NCBI GenBank assembly: GCA_040757115.1
Contig: JBFLYA010000031.1
Span: 1-26,396, forward strand
Direction: 5' to 3'
DNA length: 26,396 nucleotides
Source: a bacterium
GTDB taxonomy: Bacteria; UBA9089; CG2-30-40-21; SBAY01
Below the pieces are notes generated by a model. The model ran no database searches, had not been told where the DNA came from, and saw only the letters and a program-made list of their open reading frames with translations. A program made the position numbers and the translations under genes. Of this stretch, positions 15,935 to 25,400 are shown in pieces. Every line of letters starts with the position of its first letter. Position 1 is the stretch's first letter.

Positions 15935-16012
15935 GTCAGTAGTCAGTGAAGAGAAAACAGTAATTAGAGAAAAGTGATTATTGTTTCACTTTTCGCTTCT
16001 CACTGTTCACGG
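15935..16012. repeat. Imperfect inverted repeat in the vapBC leader
   Basis: 'gtcagtgaagagaaaacag' at left is roughly inverted by 'cacttttcgcttctcactg' at right. It lies between the promoter and the GGAGG site, so it would form a hairpin in the mRNA leader. It could be a small mobile repeat or an autoregulatory operator for the antitoxin; sequence alone does not decide. Confidence 0.55.
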
Positions 16013-16031
16013 TTAAAGGAGGTTACTTACT

Positions 16032-16223
16032 ATGGGTTCTACGGCGAAGTTAAGCAGTAAATATCAAATTGTTATCCCTAAAAAAATAAGACGAGAATTA
16101 AACCTGAAATCAGGTGATGAATTAATAATGAAGATTGAAGATGATAAGATAATTATGCGGGCAAAACCTAAGAGTTATACCGACTATATGTTAGGATTAG
16201 GTGAAAAAGTCTGGAAGGAATAA
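16032..16223 (+). CDS. vapB: AbrB/MazE-fold antitoxin (VapB-like)
   Basis: A 63-residue swapped-hairpin AbrB-type DNA-binding antitoxin: KLSSKYQIVIPKKIRRELNL, then KSGDELIMKIEDDKIIMRAK, with a short C-terminal tail (YTDYMLGLGEKVWKE) expected to wrap the toxin. GGAGG lies 9 nt before the ATG. The stop is followed after 2 nt by the PIN toxin gene. By analogy with the family it should repress its own promoter. Confidence 0.9.
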   Translation: MGSTAKLSSKYQIVIPKKIRRELNLKSGDELIMKIEDDKIIMRAKPKSYTDYMLGLGEKVWKE

Positions 16224-16225
16224 TT

Positions 16226-16690
16226 ATGAACAAATTAGAAAAATTTCTGAAAGGACATCATGTTATAGGATTAGATGCACAAATCTTTATTTATCTTTTT
16301 GAAAATAATCCGAGATTTAAACCAGTTACAATCGCCCTATTTAGTCTAATGGAGCAAGGAGAAATAATTGGTGTTACATCTATTCTATCTCTTCTTGAAA
16401 TTCTTATCAAACCGATGGAGAAACAAGAACATCATTTGATAAATGAATATAAATTTTTGCTTAATACATTTCCGAACTTGATTATTGGGAAAATTGATGA
16501 AGAGATAATCGATTTAGCCGCATCTTTCAAAGCAAATTATTCTTTTTTGGATGATACTTTTGCCATTCAATTAGCTACCGCTAAATTATACGACGCCGAG
16601 TGTTTCATTACTCATAACCAATCGCTGAAAAAAATGCGAGAGATTAAAATAATTAATATAGCCGAGATTTTAGAAAAGGTAGAAGATTGA
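16226..16690 (+). CDS. vapC: PIN-domain ribonuclease toxin (VapC-like)
   Basis: A 154-residue PIN domain. Acidic metal ligands are D17 (GLDAQIFIYL), E58 (LSLLEILIKP) and D109/D110 (SFLDDTFAIQLATA). The late motif usually read as TxD is THN here (129-131), so one conserved acid is replaced. Gene order and spacing with the AbrB antitoxin make it a type II toxin, probably an RNA endonuclease. Its TGA overlaps the next ATG by 1 nt (TGATG). Confidence 0.9.
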   Translation: MNKLEKFLKGHHVIGLDAQIFIYLFENNPRFKPVTIALFSLMEQGEIIGVTSILSLLEILIKPMEKQEHHLINEYKFLLNTFPNLIIGKIDEEIIDLAASFKANYSFLDDTFAIQLATAKLYDAECFITHNQSLKKMREIKIINIAEILEKVED

Positions 16691-17532
16691 TGAGACGATT
16701 TATCTTGTTTTTAATATTATTTTTTGGAATCTCATTTTTATTTTATATCACCATTTTAAGAGATTTCAAACCAACTACCATTAACATTTCTGGCTATCTT
16801 TCACTTGAAGAGAGGGTTAGTGCTGAAGGAGTGAAGGTTGAAGTCGTTCCATTTTATCCTAAAAGGATTTTTAGAAAACCTGTCCAACATTTCTTTACCG
16901 ACTCAACAGGATTTTACAAATTAGAAGAAATTGAAGTCCCTATTGGACCTTTGGGTGAAATTTTTGTTTTATGGTTAGATGGTCAGAAAAAAAAGGCACC
17001 ATATTTAAAGTTAAGAATTATTAAAAAAGGTTACCTTCCGGTGGAAGTTCTAATATTCAAATTTACACCCATAGTCAAAATACCATTTCTAACTTTAGAT
17101 AAGGAAGGAACACGAAAACCACTAAATGAAGTCATTTCTGAAAATGGTATTAAAATTGTAAAAAATATCACCAGGTATAGATTTTGTGCCCTTCATAATT
17201 ATCTATGGTTTTATCCAGAATACTACGACCTTGAACTTATAATTCCAACAGATAAACCAAAACAAAATGTCAAACTCAAACTTCGGTTGATTAATGAACC
17301 ACTTTACACCAATTTTGAGGAAGAACTTAATGAATCAGCCGATGAATTAAAAGGGATAATAAAGATACTTATTCCCGAAATTCCTGTCGAAGAGGTAAAA
17401 TTGCGTAGTGGAGAAAATGTGGCTAATTCATTATCTAACCCATCTTTACTGGATAAATTAAACGAAATCTTAATCAACTCTAAAATAAAACATATTCGTT
17501 TAACATCAATAGATTTAGTAAAGAAAAAGTAA
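16690..17532 (+). CDS. Membrane-anchored protein with a carboxypeptidase-regulatory-like beta domain, function unknown
   Basis: A 280-residue protein. It starts MRRFILFLILFFG, a signal anchor to about residue 22. Residues about 30-115 look like an Ig/transthyretin-like domain (ISGYLSLEERVSAEGVKVEV, FFTDSTGFYKLEEIEVP, LRIIKKGYLPVEVLIF). The rest is charged and unrecognised. I use the ATG at 16690, which overlaps the toxin stop, rather than the TTG one codon earlier. The TAA stop is formed by the GTAACTG end of a mobile element at 17529, so the natural C-terminus may have changed. A link to the toxin pair is only positional. Confidence 0.75.
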   Translation: MRRFILFLILFFGISFLFYITILRDFKPTTINISGYLSLEERVSAEGVKVEVVPFYPKRIFRKPVQHFFTDSTGFYKLEEIEVPIGPLGEIFVLWLDGQKKKAPYLKLRIIKKGYLPVEVLIFKFTPIVKIPFLTLDKEGTRKPLNEVISENGIKIVKNITRYRFCALHNYLWFYPEYYDLELIIPTDKPKQNVKLKLRLINEPLYTNFEEELNESADELKGIIKILIPEIPVEEVKLRSGENVANSLSNPSLLDKLNEILINSKIKHIRLTSIDLVKKK

Positions 17533-17569
17533 CTGTTCAGCCACCAGGGCACAAAGACTCGAAGAAAAG

Positions 17570-17863
17570 GTAACCGTTCAGGTGGTAATTTACCGCAGAG
17601 ACGCAGAGGAACAGAGAAGATATGGAAATAAATCAGATAACAGAAAAGATTATTGGTATAGCCATTGAAATACTTAGGACCTGCTTGCCGAATGTTCAGC
17701 CGGCAAGCCAGATTTGTTAATCCATCCCTGATTTTCATCAGGGCAAGTTTAATGTTGTTGGACTCAAGAGCTTGCACTGATGAAAATCAGGGATGTTAAG
17801 CCTATCGTCCATAAATTTTAATTTTCTTCTCTGCGTCTCTGTGTCTCTGCGGTGAACGGTTAC
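17570..17863. mobile_element. GTAAC-family element carrying a GxxExxY remnant, nested
   Basis: A 294-bp element with perfect ends GTAACCGTTCA and TGAACGGTTAC, flanked by the exact 8-bp duplication aagaaaag at 17562-17569 and 17864-17871. Inner arms are 'accgcagagacgcagag' and its inverse. It also holds two inverted copies of a small palindrome (ccctgattttcatcaggg type) at about 17726-17745 and 17777-17794. Confidence 0.9.
17622..17821 (+). pseudogene. Internally deleted GxxExxY-family gene
   Basis: The ATG at 17622 starts MEINQITEKIIGIAIEILRT, which looks like the N-terminus of GxxExxY proteins. The end reads FNVVGLK, a 23-nt out-of-frame insert (with TGATGA), then DVKPIVHKF and TAA. The centre is missing. 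The insert sits at the same point as in the copy at 7235-7395, so both elements descend from one already-broken ancestor or from a shared sub-insertion. Confidence 0.7.
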
Positions 17864-17930
17864 AAGAAAAGATTATTTTATCTTCGTGGCTTCGTGGCTC
17901 AATAATTAAAGAAACAAGGATTAAAATATT

Positions 17931-18788
17931 ATGATGAATTATTATCTCTCATACATATTTGGAAGTCATTATGATGGTCCGTCTTACTTTATTGGATTAA
18001 TACCATTTGTCATCGTCATAGGACTAATTATCTTTTTAGAAGAATTTATCTCTTGTGGAATTAATTTTATAATGACTAATAATAAAATAATCAGATTAAG
18101 ACTTATTTTATCTTCTATTATTATAGCTCTATTTACGATATTCTTAGTTGGAACAAGCGTATTATTTTATCATAATGTTTATCTGGGCAAAAAAATTATT
18201 TTTTTATATTTTTATCTTAATGGACTATTTTTTCTTTTTTATCTTGGGTTATTGGCAATTGGGACATATATTTTCCTCGTCTTATGGAAAAGAAGATTAG
18301 ACCATAGCATTGGTCAAGGTGGATTAAGTGGTCTTATTTTTGGGATACTCTTAATCGTTAGCCTTGATTTTATAGGGTTAGAACATTATGATAAAATTCT
18401 TGTGATATTATTATTTGCCGGACTTGGATTTCTATGGGGACTGCTTGGAAAAAAAGAGGTAATTTTACAAAAATGGGTTTTAATTCTATTTCCAGTAGAA
18501 CAAAGTGTTATTATCTCTTTAATCTTCAGTGTATTTTTAATCTGGCTTTTCAGGGCTTTATATGGAATTGATTTCGAAAATGAAAAACTTTTATCTATGA
18601 TTGGATTAATCTTGCCTATTATAAGTGTGATATTTACCAGCATTTATATCGATAGGTTAATTCGCGTAGAACCTTTTGAAAGTAGTCCGTATAAGAAATC
18701 GCGGTATCTTAAATTAGGACTATTAATATTCCTATTTTTCTGGATAGGTGAATTATACTCTCTTTTAACCATCAAAATGATCTCATAG
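17931..18788 (+). CDS. Polytopic membrane protein, function unknown
   Basis: A 285-residue, very hydrophobic protein with about seven or eight membrane spans (clear ones near 20-36, 58-80, 90-115, 135-150, 190-210, 220-240 and 265-282). Short basic loops such as LWKRRLDH mark cytoplasmic faces. An AAGGA motif lies about 10 nt before the paired ATGs. No family motif is recognised. It stands alone between two repeat-rich gaps. Confidence 0.75.
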   Translation: MMNYYLSYIFGSHYDGPSYFIGLIPFVIVIGLIIFLEEFISCGINFIMTNNKIIRLRLILSSIIIALFTIFLVGTSVLFYHNVYLGKKIIFLYFYLNGLFFLFYLGLLAIGTYIFLVLWKRRLDHSIGQGGLSGLIFGILLIVSLDFIGLEHYDKILVILLFAGLGFLWGLLGKKEVILQKWVLILFPVEQSVIISLIFSVFLIWLFRALYGIDFENEKLLSMIGLILPIISVIFTSIYIDRLIRVEPFESSPYKKSRYLKLGLLIFLFFWIGELYSLLTIKMIS

Positions 18789-19149
18789 TAGCCTACTGTT
18801 TTGTCAAGTTCGTCTTTTGGGTAGAGTTTTCCCTGAAAATAGTAGTTAGTAGTCAGTAGTTATAGCAGTTATTAGTCAAAATTTTACTCAGAGTGGATAA
18901 GTAAAAAAAATCCTAAATCCCAAACACCAAATCTCAAATAAGCACCAAATTCCACATACCAAAAAGCGAATTAGAGATTAGTGAATTAGAGATTAGATTT
19001 TACTAATTCGCTAATTCGCTTAATTCACTAATTCACTAAATGGAATTTGGAATTTGTGATTTGGAATTTCATAGCCATATCTATGTTAAATTTCGATTAA
19101 TAAGTGCTATATATGTAACTGTTCTTTCTGACAAAAATCGAAAAAATAC
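18789..19149. repeat. Intergenic region with a large imperfect inverted repeat, no gene
   Basis: From 18910 to 19071, 'ccaaacaccaaatctc..ccaaattcc' is mirrored by 'ggaatttggaatttgtgatttgg'. Inside it, 'gaattagagattagtgaatt' is mirrored by 'aattcgctaattcgc' and similar text. 18840-18880 has 'agtagttagtagtcagtag' low-complexity sequence. I see no gene here. Confidence 0.75.
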
Positions 19150-19178
19150 TTGACTTTTGTTAAACTATATGCTATATC
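19150..19178 (+). promoter_or_regulatory. Promoter upstream of the RHS gene
   Basis: -35 TTGACT (19150-19155), a 17-nt spacer ending in TGC (extended -10), and -10 TATATC (19173-19178). It resembles the radical SAM promoter in its TATGCTAT core. About 300 nt of repeat sequence separates it from the RHS ATG. Confidence 0.65.
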
Positions 19179-19187
19179 AAATATATA

Positions 19188-19468
19188 GTAAGTGTTCAGG
19201 GTGTAATAAAGGAAAAATGGAAAAACCAGGGAAAAAGGGTAAATCTAAGAAGGGAAGAAATTAAGAGGTTGATAAGTCTGTCCTGGCGACAGGTCAGGGT
19301 GAGAGGTTAAGATGGATGTTTTGCTTCTCACAATCTCATCTTCTTAACTTCTTATCTTCTTTTCTTCCTTTCCCATTTTTTCCGTGTTTCCCCTTTTTCC
19401 CTATGGACACTACCTGAACGGTTACCTTTAATCTTTGTGTCGTGGTATCTTTGTGGCTGAACAATTAC
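19188..19468. repeat. GTAAC-family repeats between the RHS promoter and its ribosome site
   Basis: A left end, GTAAGTGTTCAGGGTGT, begins at 19188 and a matching right end, TACCTGAACGGTTAC, closes at 19425. The inner arms 'ggaaaaaccagggaaaaagg' and 'ttccccttt' are mirrored. A further right end, GTGGCTGAACAATTAC, lies at 19453-19468 with no left partner. No clean target duplication is visible. Confidence 0.65.
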
Positions 19469-19487
19469 AAAAAGGAGGTTGGTTAAA

Positions 19488-22400
19488 ATGTTAAAACAAA
19501 ATAATAGTTGTAAGTATAAGAGAGAGAGAGATTACGAAAGAAAAGAAGTTTTAAGTGGAGGTTTTTTATGTTTTTTAAGCAGGTTGATAGTATTAGTTGC
19601 CTGCTTTATTTGTCTTTTGGGTAGGTTAGTAAGTAAGAGATATTCGGGTCAGGAGACCAGAAGCGACTCATTTATGTTTTCTTGCTACTCTCTACTTTCT
19701 ACTCTCTACTTTTTCAGGAAAGTTGGCAAGGTATTATTATTTGCCGCTTGCCTGGTATTGATACTAATAGGAATCCAGGAAAAGAAATGTTTTGCTCAAA
19801 ATAATGAAGTAATGTTACCAATACAATGGGGAGGAACAATAGGGCATATCGAGCAATCTGGTCCAGTATGGAGATGTCTTGAAGTTTTTTATGCATTTAC
19901 GCCACTTGATGATTTTCAAGTTGATTATTACATGTATAAAAGTTCTCGAACTCAAGGATGGCAGAAAGCGAATCCCTTTTTACCTTCTGACATTGAATTA
20001 TCGCAGAACCCATGGCTTACTCCAAAACATTTACTTATGAGGCCAATGTACTATGGTTTATGTGCCGATCTAACCTTAGAAGAAGCTAAAAAAGAGCTAT
20101 TAGAGATGATAACAGACAACCAGGCTCATAATTATGAAGTAAAAGCAGTAGGAAAATGGAAAAAGGATGCATATGAATTAAAAAAAGAGGAAATACTAAA
20201 TAAGTTAGGTAAAGGTGATACTATAGGAGACCCTGTAAATCCTATTACCGGTAATTTCTTCTATTCTCATGAGGATTTATATATTCCAGGTGGTGGATTT
20301 CCAATACGGTTTATACGGAGTTATAACTCCCAAGATAATAATTTATTTGTAAGGCAAGTATTTGGAATAGGTTGGACACATAATTTTAATATTCACTTTA
20401 ATGCTCAGGATGAATGGAATTTACCTGATAATTACTACGTTCCAGTTGCAAGTATACGAGATTGGGACGGAAAAATGATTTACTTTAGGGAATGGAATGG
20501 TATATATTATCCCAAATGTGGTGAAAGGTCTACTTTATCTAAACAAGATGATGGTAGTTTTGTCTGGACAAAAAGAGATGGGATTAAATATTACTTTGAA
20601 GAAGTTATACCTAAACATGTCCCACTTCTTTCTAGAATAGTTAAGCCAAACGGGCATTATATCAGATTAATTTATAATGATAACGCTAAACTTATAAAAA
20701 TACAAAATGATTCTGGATATTACATAGACCTTGTATATGTGACTTATCAAGAAGACAAACTTACCGAGGGATGTCTTAAGAGCATATCAGATTCTACAGG
20801 TCGAACAGTTTCTTATGAATATACAGGTACAATTACAGAGAATAGGATAGGGAAGATGTATTTAGCCACTGTAACTGATACTTTAAATAATAAGATAGTA
20901 TACAACTATATGAAGGATGATTTTCCTTATTATCCAATTGATTGGATCAGTAATAGCAGTTATAAACCACTGACAAAAATTAAAGACCCTAATGGAAGAA
21001 TAGTTGAAATTTCTTATAATAACTTTGATGGAAGTGGATATTTTAGGTGTTGCGAGGTAATGGTACAATCTGAGTGGAAGCTATATGACTATGATTATCT
21101 TCTATGGATATCTTATGACTATGATAAAGACTATGGTTCAAAAACTACATTTATTGGAGGAAATAAGTATCAAGAAAAAATATATGGCTATAACCAGATA
21201 TATCAGTATAAAAGAACTGATGAATATGCCGAGTATGGGTGGGGATTAACTGTATCTAGAATAACGACTAATTGCAAAGAGATAGACACATGGTCTGAAA
21301 ATGTAACTAATAAAGTATTCACCTATAGTCCTAATGGACTTCTCTATCAAATTAAAGATGACAATGGCAATATTACTAAGATGGATTATGAACCCAATCT
21401 ACCATATAACCTGACTAACATAATTGACCCGCTAAATGGAACTACTACCTTTACCTATCATCCATCATTACCAATGTGCATAACACAAATAAAAGACCCA
21501 ATGAATAATATCACTACCTTCGATTATTATGATGATGGAAAACTCGGAACTATAACTGATGCACAAGGAAATAAGACAAGATATTTCTATGATACCAAAG
21601 GTAATTGTATTCAAATTATTGATGCCAATAACCAGATTGTCACCTATACCTATAATTCAAATGATAATTTAATAGCTATCAAAGACCCTCTTGGAAATAT
21701 AACCTCATTTGAGTATGACCCTATTGGTAATTGTAAAAAGATTATCTATCCTAACAATTACACGATTAGCTTTAATTACAATGCAGATAATAAAATAACC
21801 CGGATAATATATCCTGATACTACTATTTCATATGAATACGACCCGGTGGGGAACATAGGTACTATGACAGATTCAAGAGGGGTTACTCGGTATAAATATG
21901 ATTCAGTAGATCGACTTGTAAAAATAATACATCCTGATGGTAGTGTATCTACCTATACATCTACTTATGCAGTCTGGGCACAGGGCGTATCTAAAATATT
22001 AGTAGAAGATGCTAATGGAAAAGCAACAAATTATGCCTTTAACAGTCTTCATCAGCTTCAAGAAGTAAAGCAAAATAACGAAGGAGAGGATATTGTTACC
22101 AGGTATAGCCATGACCCATTAGGTAACCTACAATCTATAACCGATGCTAAAAATAGAACTACTGTCTATAGCTATGATGGACTAAATAGACTAACTAAGG
22201 TTACATATCCAGATGACACTGGAGTGGAGTATAGGTATGATAAAAATGGTAACTTGAGATTTAAACAAGAGCCAGAGGCAAAGGATAATTTCGAATGGAT
22301 AGAGTATCGTTATGATAACTTAAACCGCCTTATTTACAAAGGCACCATTACCTGCCTGGCAAATAATAATCCATTAACAGATGCTATTGGCTATGCGACT

Positions 22401-25400
22401 AAGACTGTTTTTGCTTATGATACTTATATCATTAGTCCACCTGCTGATTTAAATAACCCAAAAGGGAATCTGACAATGATGATTGATGAATCGGGCACTA
22501 CTACCTATTTTTACAATGCCTTAAATAGATTATGCCAACAAGATAAGATAATCGATGGGCTAAAATATACGACTCAATATCATTATGATAAAGCAGGAAA
22601 TATAGACTATATCATTGACCCAGCAGGTAAAAAGACGATTTATACCTATACCAACAATCGCATTACCTCAATTAATGTGGATGGAATTGGTAAGATAGCT
22701 GATTATACCTATAATCCAACGGATGCTGTCAAAAGTATAACCTTTAATAATAACATAAAGACTGACTTCGATTATTACCCTACACAAGGTTGGATAAAGA
22801 AAATAAATACGACTAAAGGGACATCATCGGTCCTTCAGCGCTATTATAAAGGTTATGACAAAATAGGTAATCTCTTAAATGAAAATATTGAAAAGGCGAT
22901 ATGGAATGAAGAATATAAAGGAAATATCCTGCCTGAAAATTTAGATTGGCCTGCTTCAGAAGGAACTGGAAATGCAGTCATTGAAAATGATGGAATTTTA
23001 CATATTACCGGAGTTAAAAATTGGAGAAAAGAGCACATATATCCTGATGAGTGGAAAGAACCAGAAGAAGGTTTTTGTATAGAATTCTCATTAAAAGTAG
23101 GAGGGAAAAATGAAGGTGCATTTGTAGCCTTTGGTGGAGATTGGACTGGTTGGAGAAGTGAATGGATACTTTTCTATCCTGACAGGATTGACTTTTTTTA
23201 TACCAGGGATTCTATATCAATGTCCACTAACGATAGTTTCCATACCTATCGAATAGAAATTGTAGGGAAAAATTTAAAGTTTTATGCCGATGATAAATTT
23301 AAAAAAATGATTGAGCCATTTGGAACATCAGGTGGTTCCATACATCCAACTACTCTTATCCAAATAGTAAAATGGGGATGTAAAGATGGTGCGGGAGAAT
23401 CCTTTTGGAAATATATTAAATATCGTTCAAGTGTTAACCCGATAAATGAACTCCCATTTGCTAGATATATCTATGATGATTTATATAGATTAGAAGATGT
23501 AAATTATGGCGATAAGTTTTTGGAATTCCCAAATCTTAGTTATGGATATGACAAGGTTGGTAATCGAGAATTTGAAAATAAAGGTAATGATATTCATTCC
23601 TATACCTATATAGATAATACTGATAGAATATACTCAAATGGAGTATATACCTATACCTACGATAACAATGGTAATCTGAAGACTAGGTCCATTAGCACTG
23701 CTACGACTACTTATCACTATGACTACGAAAACAGATTAATAAAGGTTGAATCGCCCGGTGGATTAGTTGAGGAATATGTCTACGATGGTTTTGGTCATAG
23801 AATTATGAAGAATACTGCCGGGACAAAAACAGTATATCACTATAATCAGGAAGGTAAAATTATCTGCCAGAATAGTTATATAGGGGGAGGACAAAATGAT
23901 AGTGAGGAGATATATGAGGAGGATTTTGAAAACCTACCAGAACAAAAGATATGGACTACAAGTGGGCTATGGCATCAGTCAGATAAAAAGAGCTATTCTG
24001 GAAAATATTGTTTTGCTTATAATAATGACAAAGACTATAATACTGGTGGCAGGAACTTTGGCATTTTGACCTCACCTATAATTGATCTAACTAAACCAGC
24101 TACGGCTACATTGAGTTTCTGGACAAGATGGCAACATGAATCTTATCCTTATGGAAAATATGATAATATGAAGGTAGAGGTCTATGATGGTAAGAGTTGG
24201 CGTCAGATTTTTTATAATGACTGTCGAGGGATAGCCTTTTCGGATTGGCATAGAAAATCCTTTGACCTCTTAACTTATTGTGGAAAGAAAATACAGATTA
24301 GGTTTTGTTTTGATACCGTTGATGGTTGGTATAACAATTATGAAGGCTGGTATATTGATAAAATTGAGATTAGAGGGGGAGATAAGATATTTTTTGAAGA
24401 TGATTTTGAGGAAACTCAAAATGAGATAAAAGACAAAATTTGGATAAATGATGGACTCTGGAATCATTCAATACTCAGGAGTAATAGCTCTGTTCATAGT
24501 TTTGCTTATAATAACGGAGCAAATTATAATACCGGTGGTAGAAATTCTGGTTGTTCTCTTTCACCATTAATTGATTTGTCAACGCTCAAAGGTAACCTTA
24601 CTCTAAATTTCTGGACAAGATGGCAACATGAATCTTATCCTTATGGAAACTATGACAATATGAAGGTAGATATTTGGGATAGTCAGAAATGGAATAGGAT
24701 TTTTTATAACGATTGTAATGAAGGACCATCGGTTATGGACTGGCATGAGGAATCCTTTGATATTTCAAACTACGCGGGTAAGAAGATAAAACTAAGATTT
24801 AATTTTGATACAGTAGATGGGTGGTATAACGACTATGAAGGGTGGTATATAGATGATGTAGAGATTATCAAGGGAGAAGATAAACCTGTGTATGTGCCTT
24901 TAGGAACTATCTCCTATATTTATGCTAATGATGAATTAGTCGCGAGGGTAGATAAAAAACCTGCTCAGTCCGAGAAAGTATATTATTATCATAATGATTA
25001 CTTAGGTTCAACAAGGGTGATGACTGATAGTATGGGAGAAATAGTTTGGTCGAGTGATTATTTACCTTTTGGTGAGTTGATAAATACAGAGGGAAAGATT
25101 GAAAATAACTTCACTTTCACTGGCAAAGAATATGATGAGGCAACCGGCTTATATTACTTCGGCGCCAGATACTATGATCCGAGGGTAGGGAGATTTATTA
25201 CTAAAGACCCATACACTGGCAATGTCTACTTTCCACCTAATTTACATAAGTATATCTATTGCTACAATGATCCGATTAACTGGATAGACCTGTGGGGATT
25301 GTGTCCAATAAGTCCAGAGGAGCAATCTATAATAGAGGACTGGTTAAGTGAAATTGGATTAGGTTTTCTGGCATATCTTTATCCAACACTATTTAGTTCA

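Larger units (their letters stand above)
17529..17908. mobile_element. Older GTAAC-family element interrupted by the 17570-17863 element
   Basis: The left end is GTAACTGTTCAGCCAC (17529-17544) and a diverged right end is GTGGCTCAATAATTA (17894-17908). Flanks aagaaaaa (17521-17528) and aagaaaca (17909-17916) match in 7 of 8 positions. The interior 'gggcacaaagactcgaag' and 'atcttcgtggcttcgtgg' arms are split by the inner element. Its right end lies just before the ribosome site of the next gene. Confidence 0.7.

Noticed and set aside
17304-17777. Minus-strand frame of 157 codons
   Set aside because: It runs antisense through the end of a real gene and a mobile element; part of it is the reverse reading of a palindrome.
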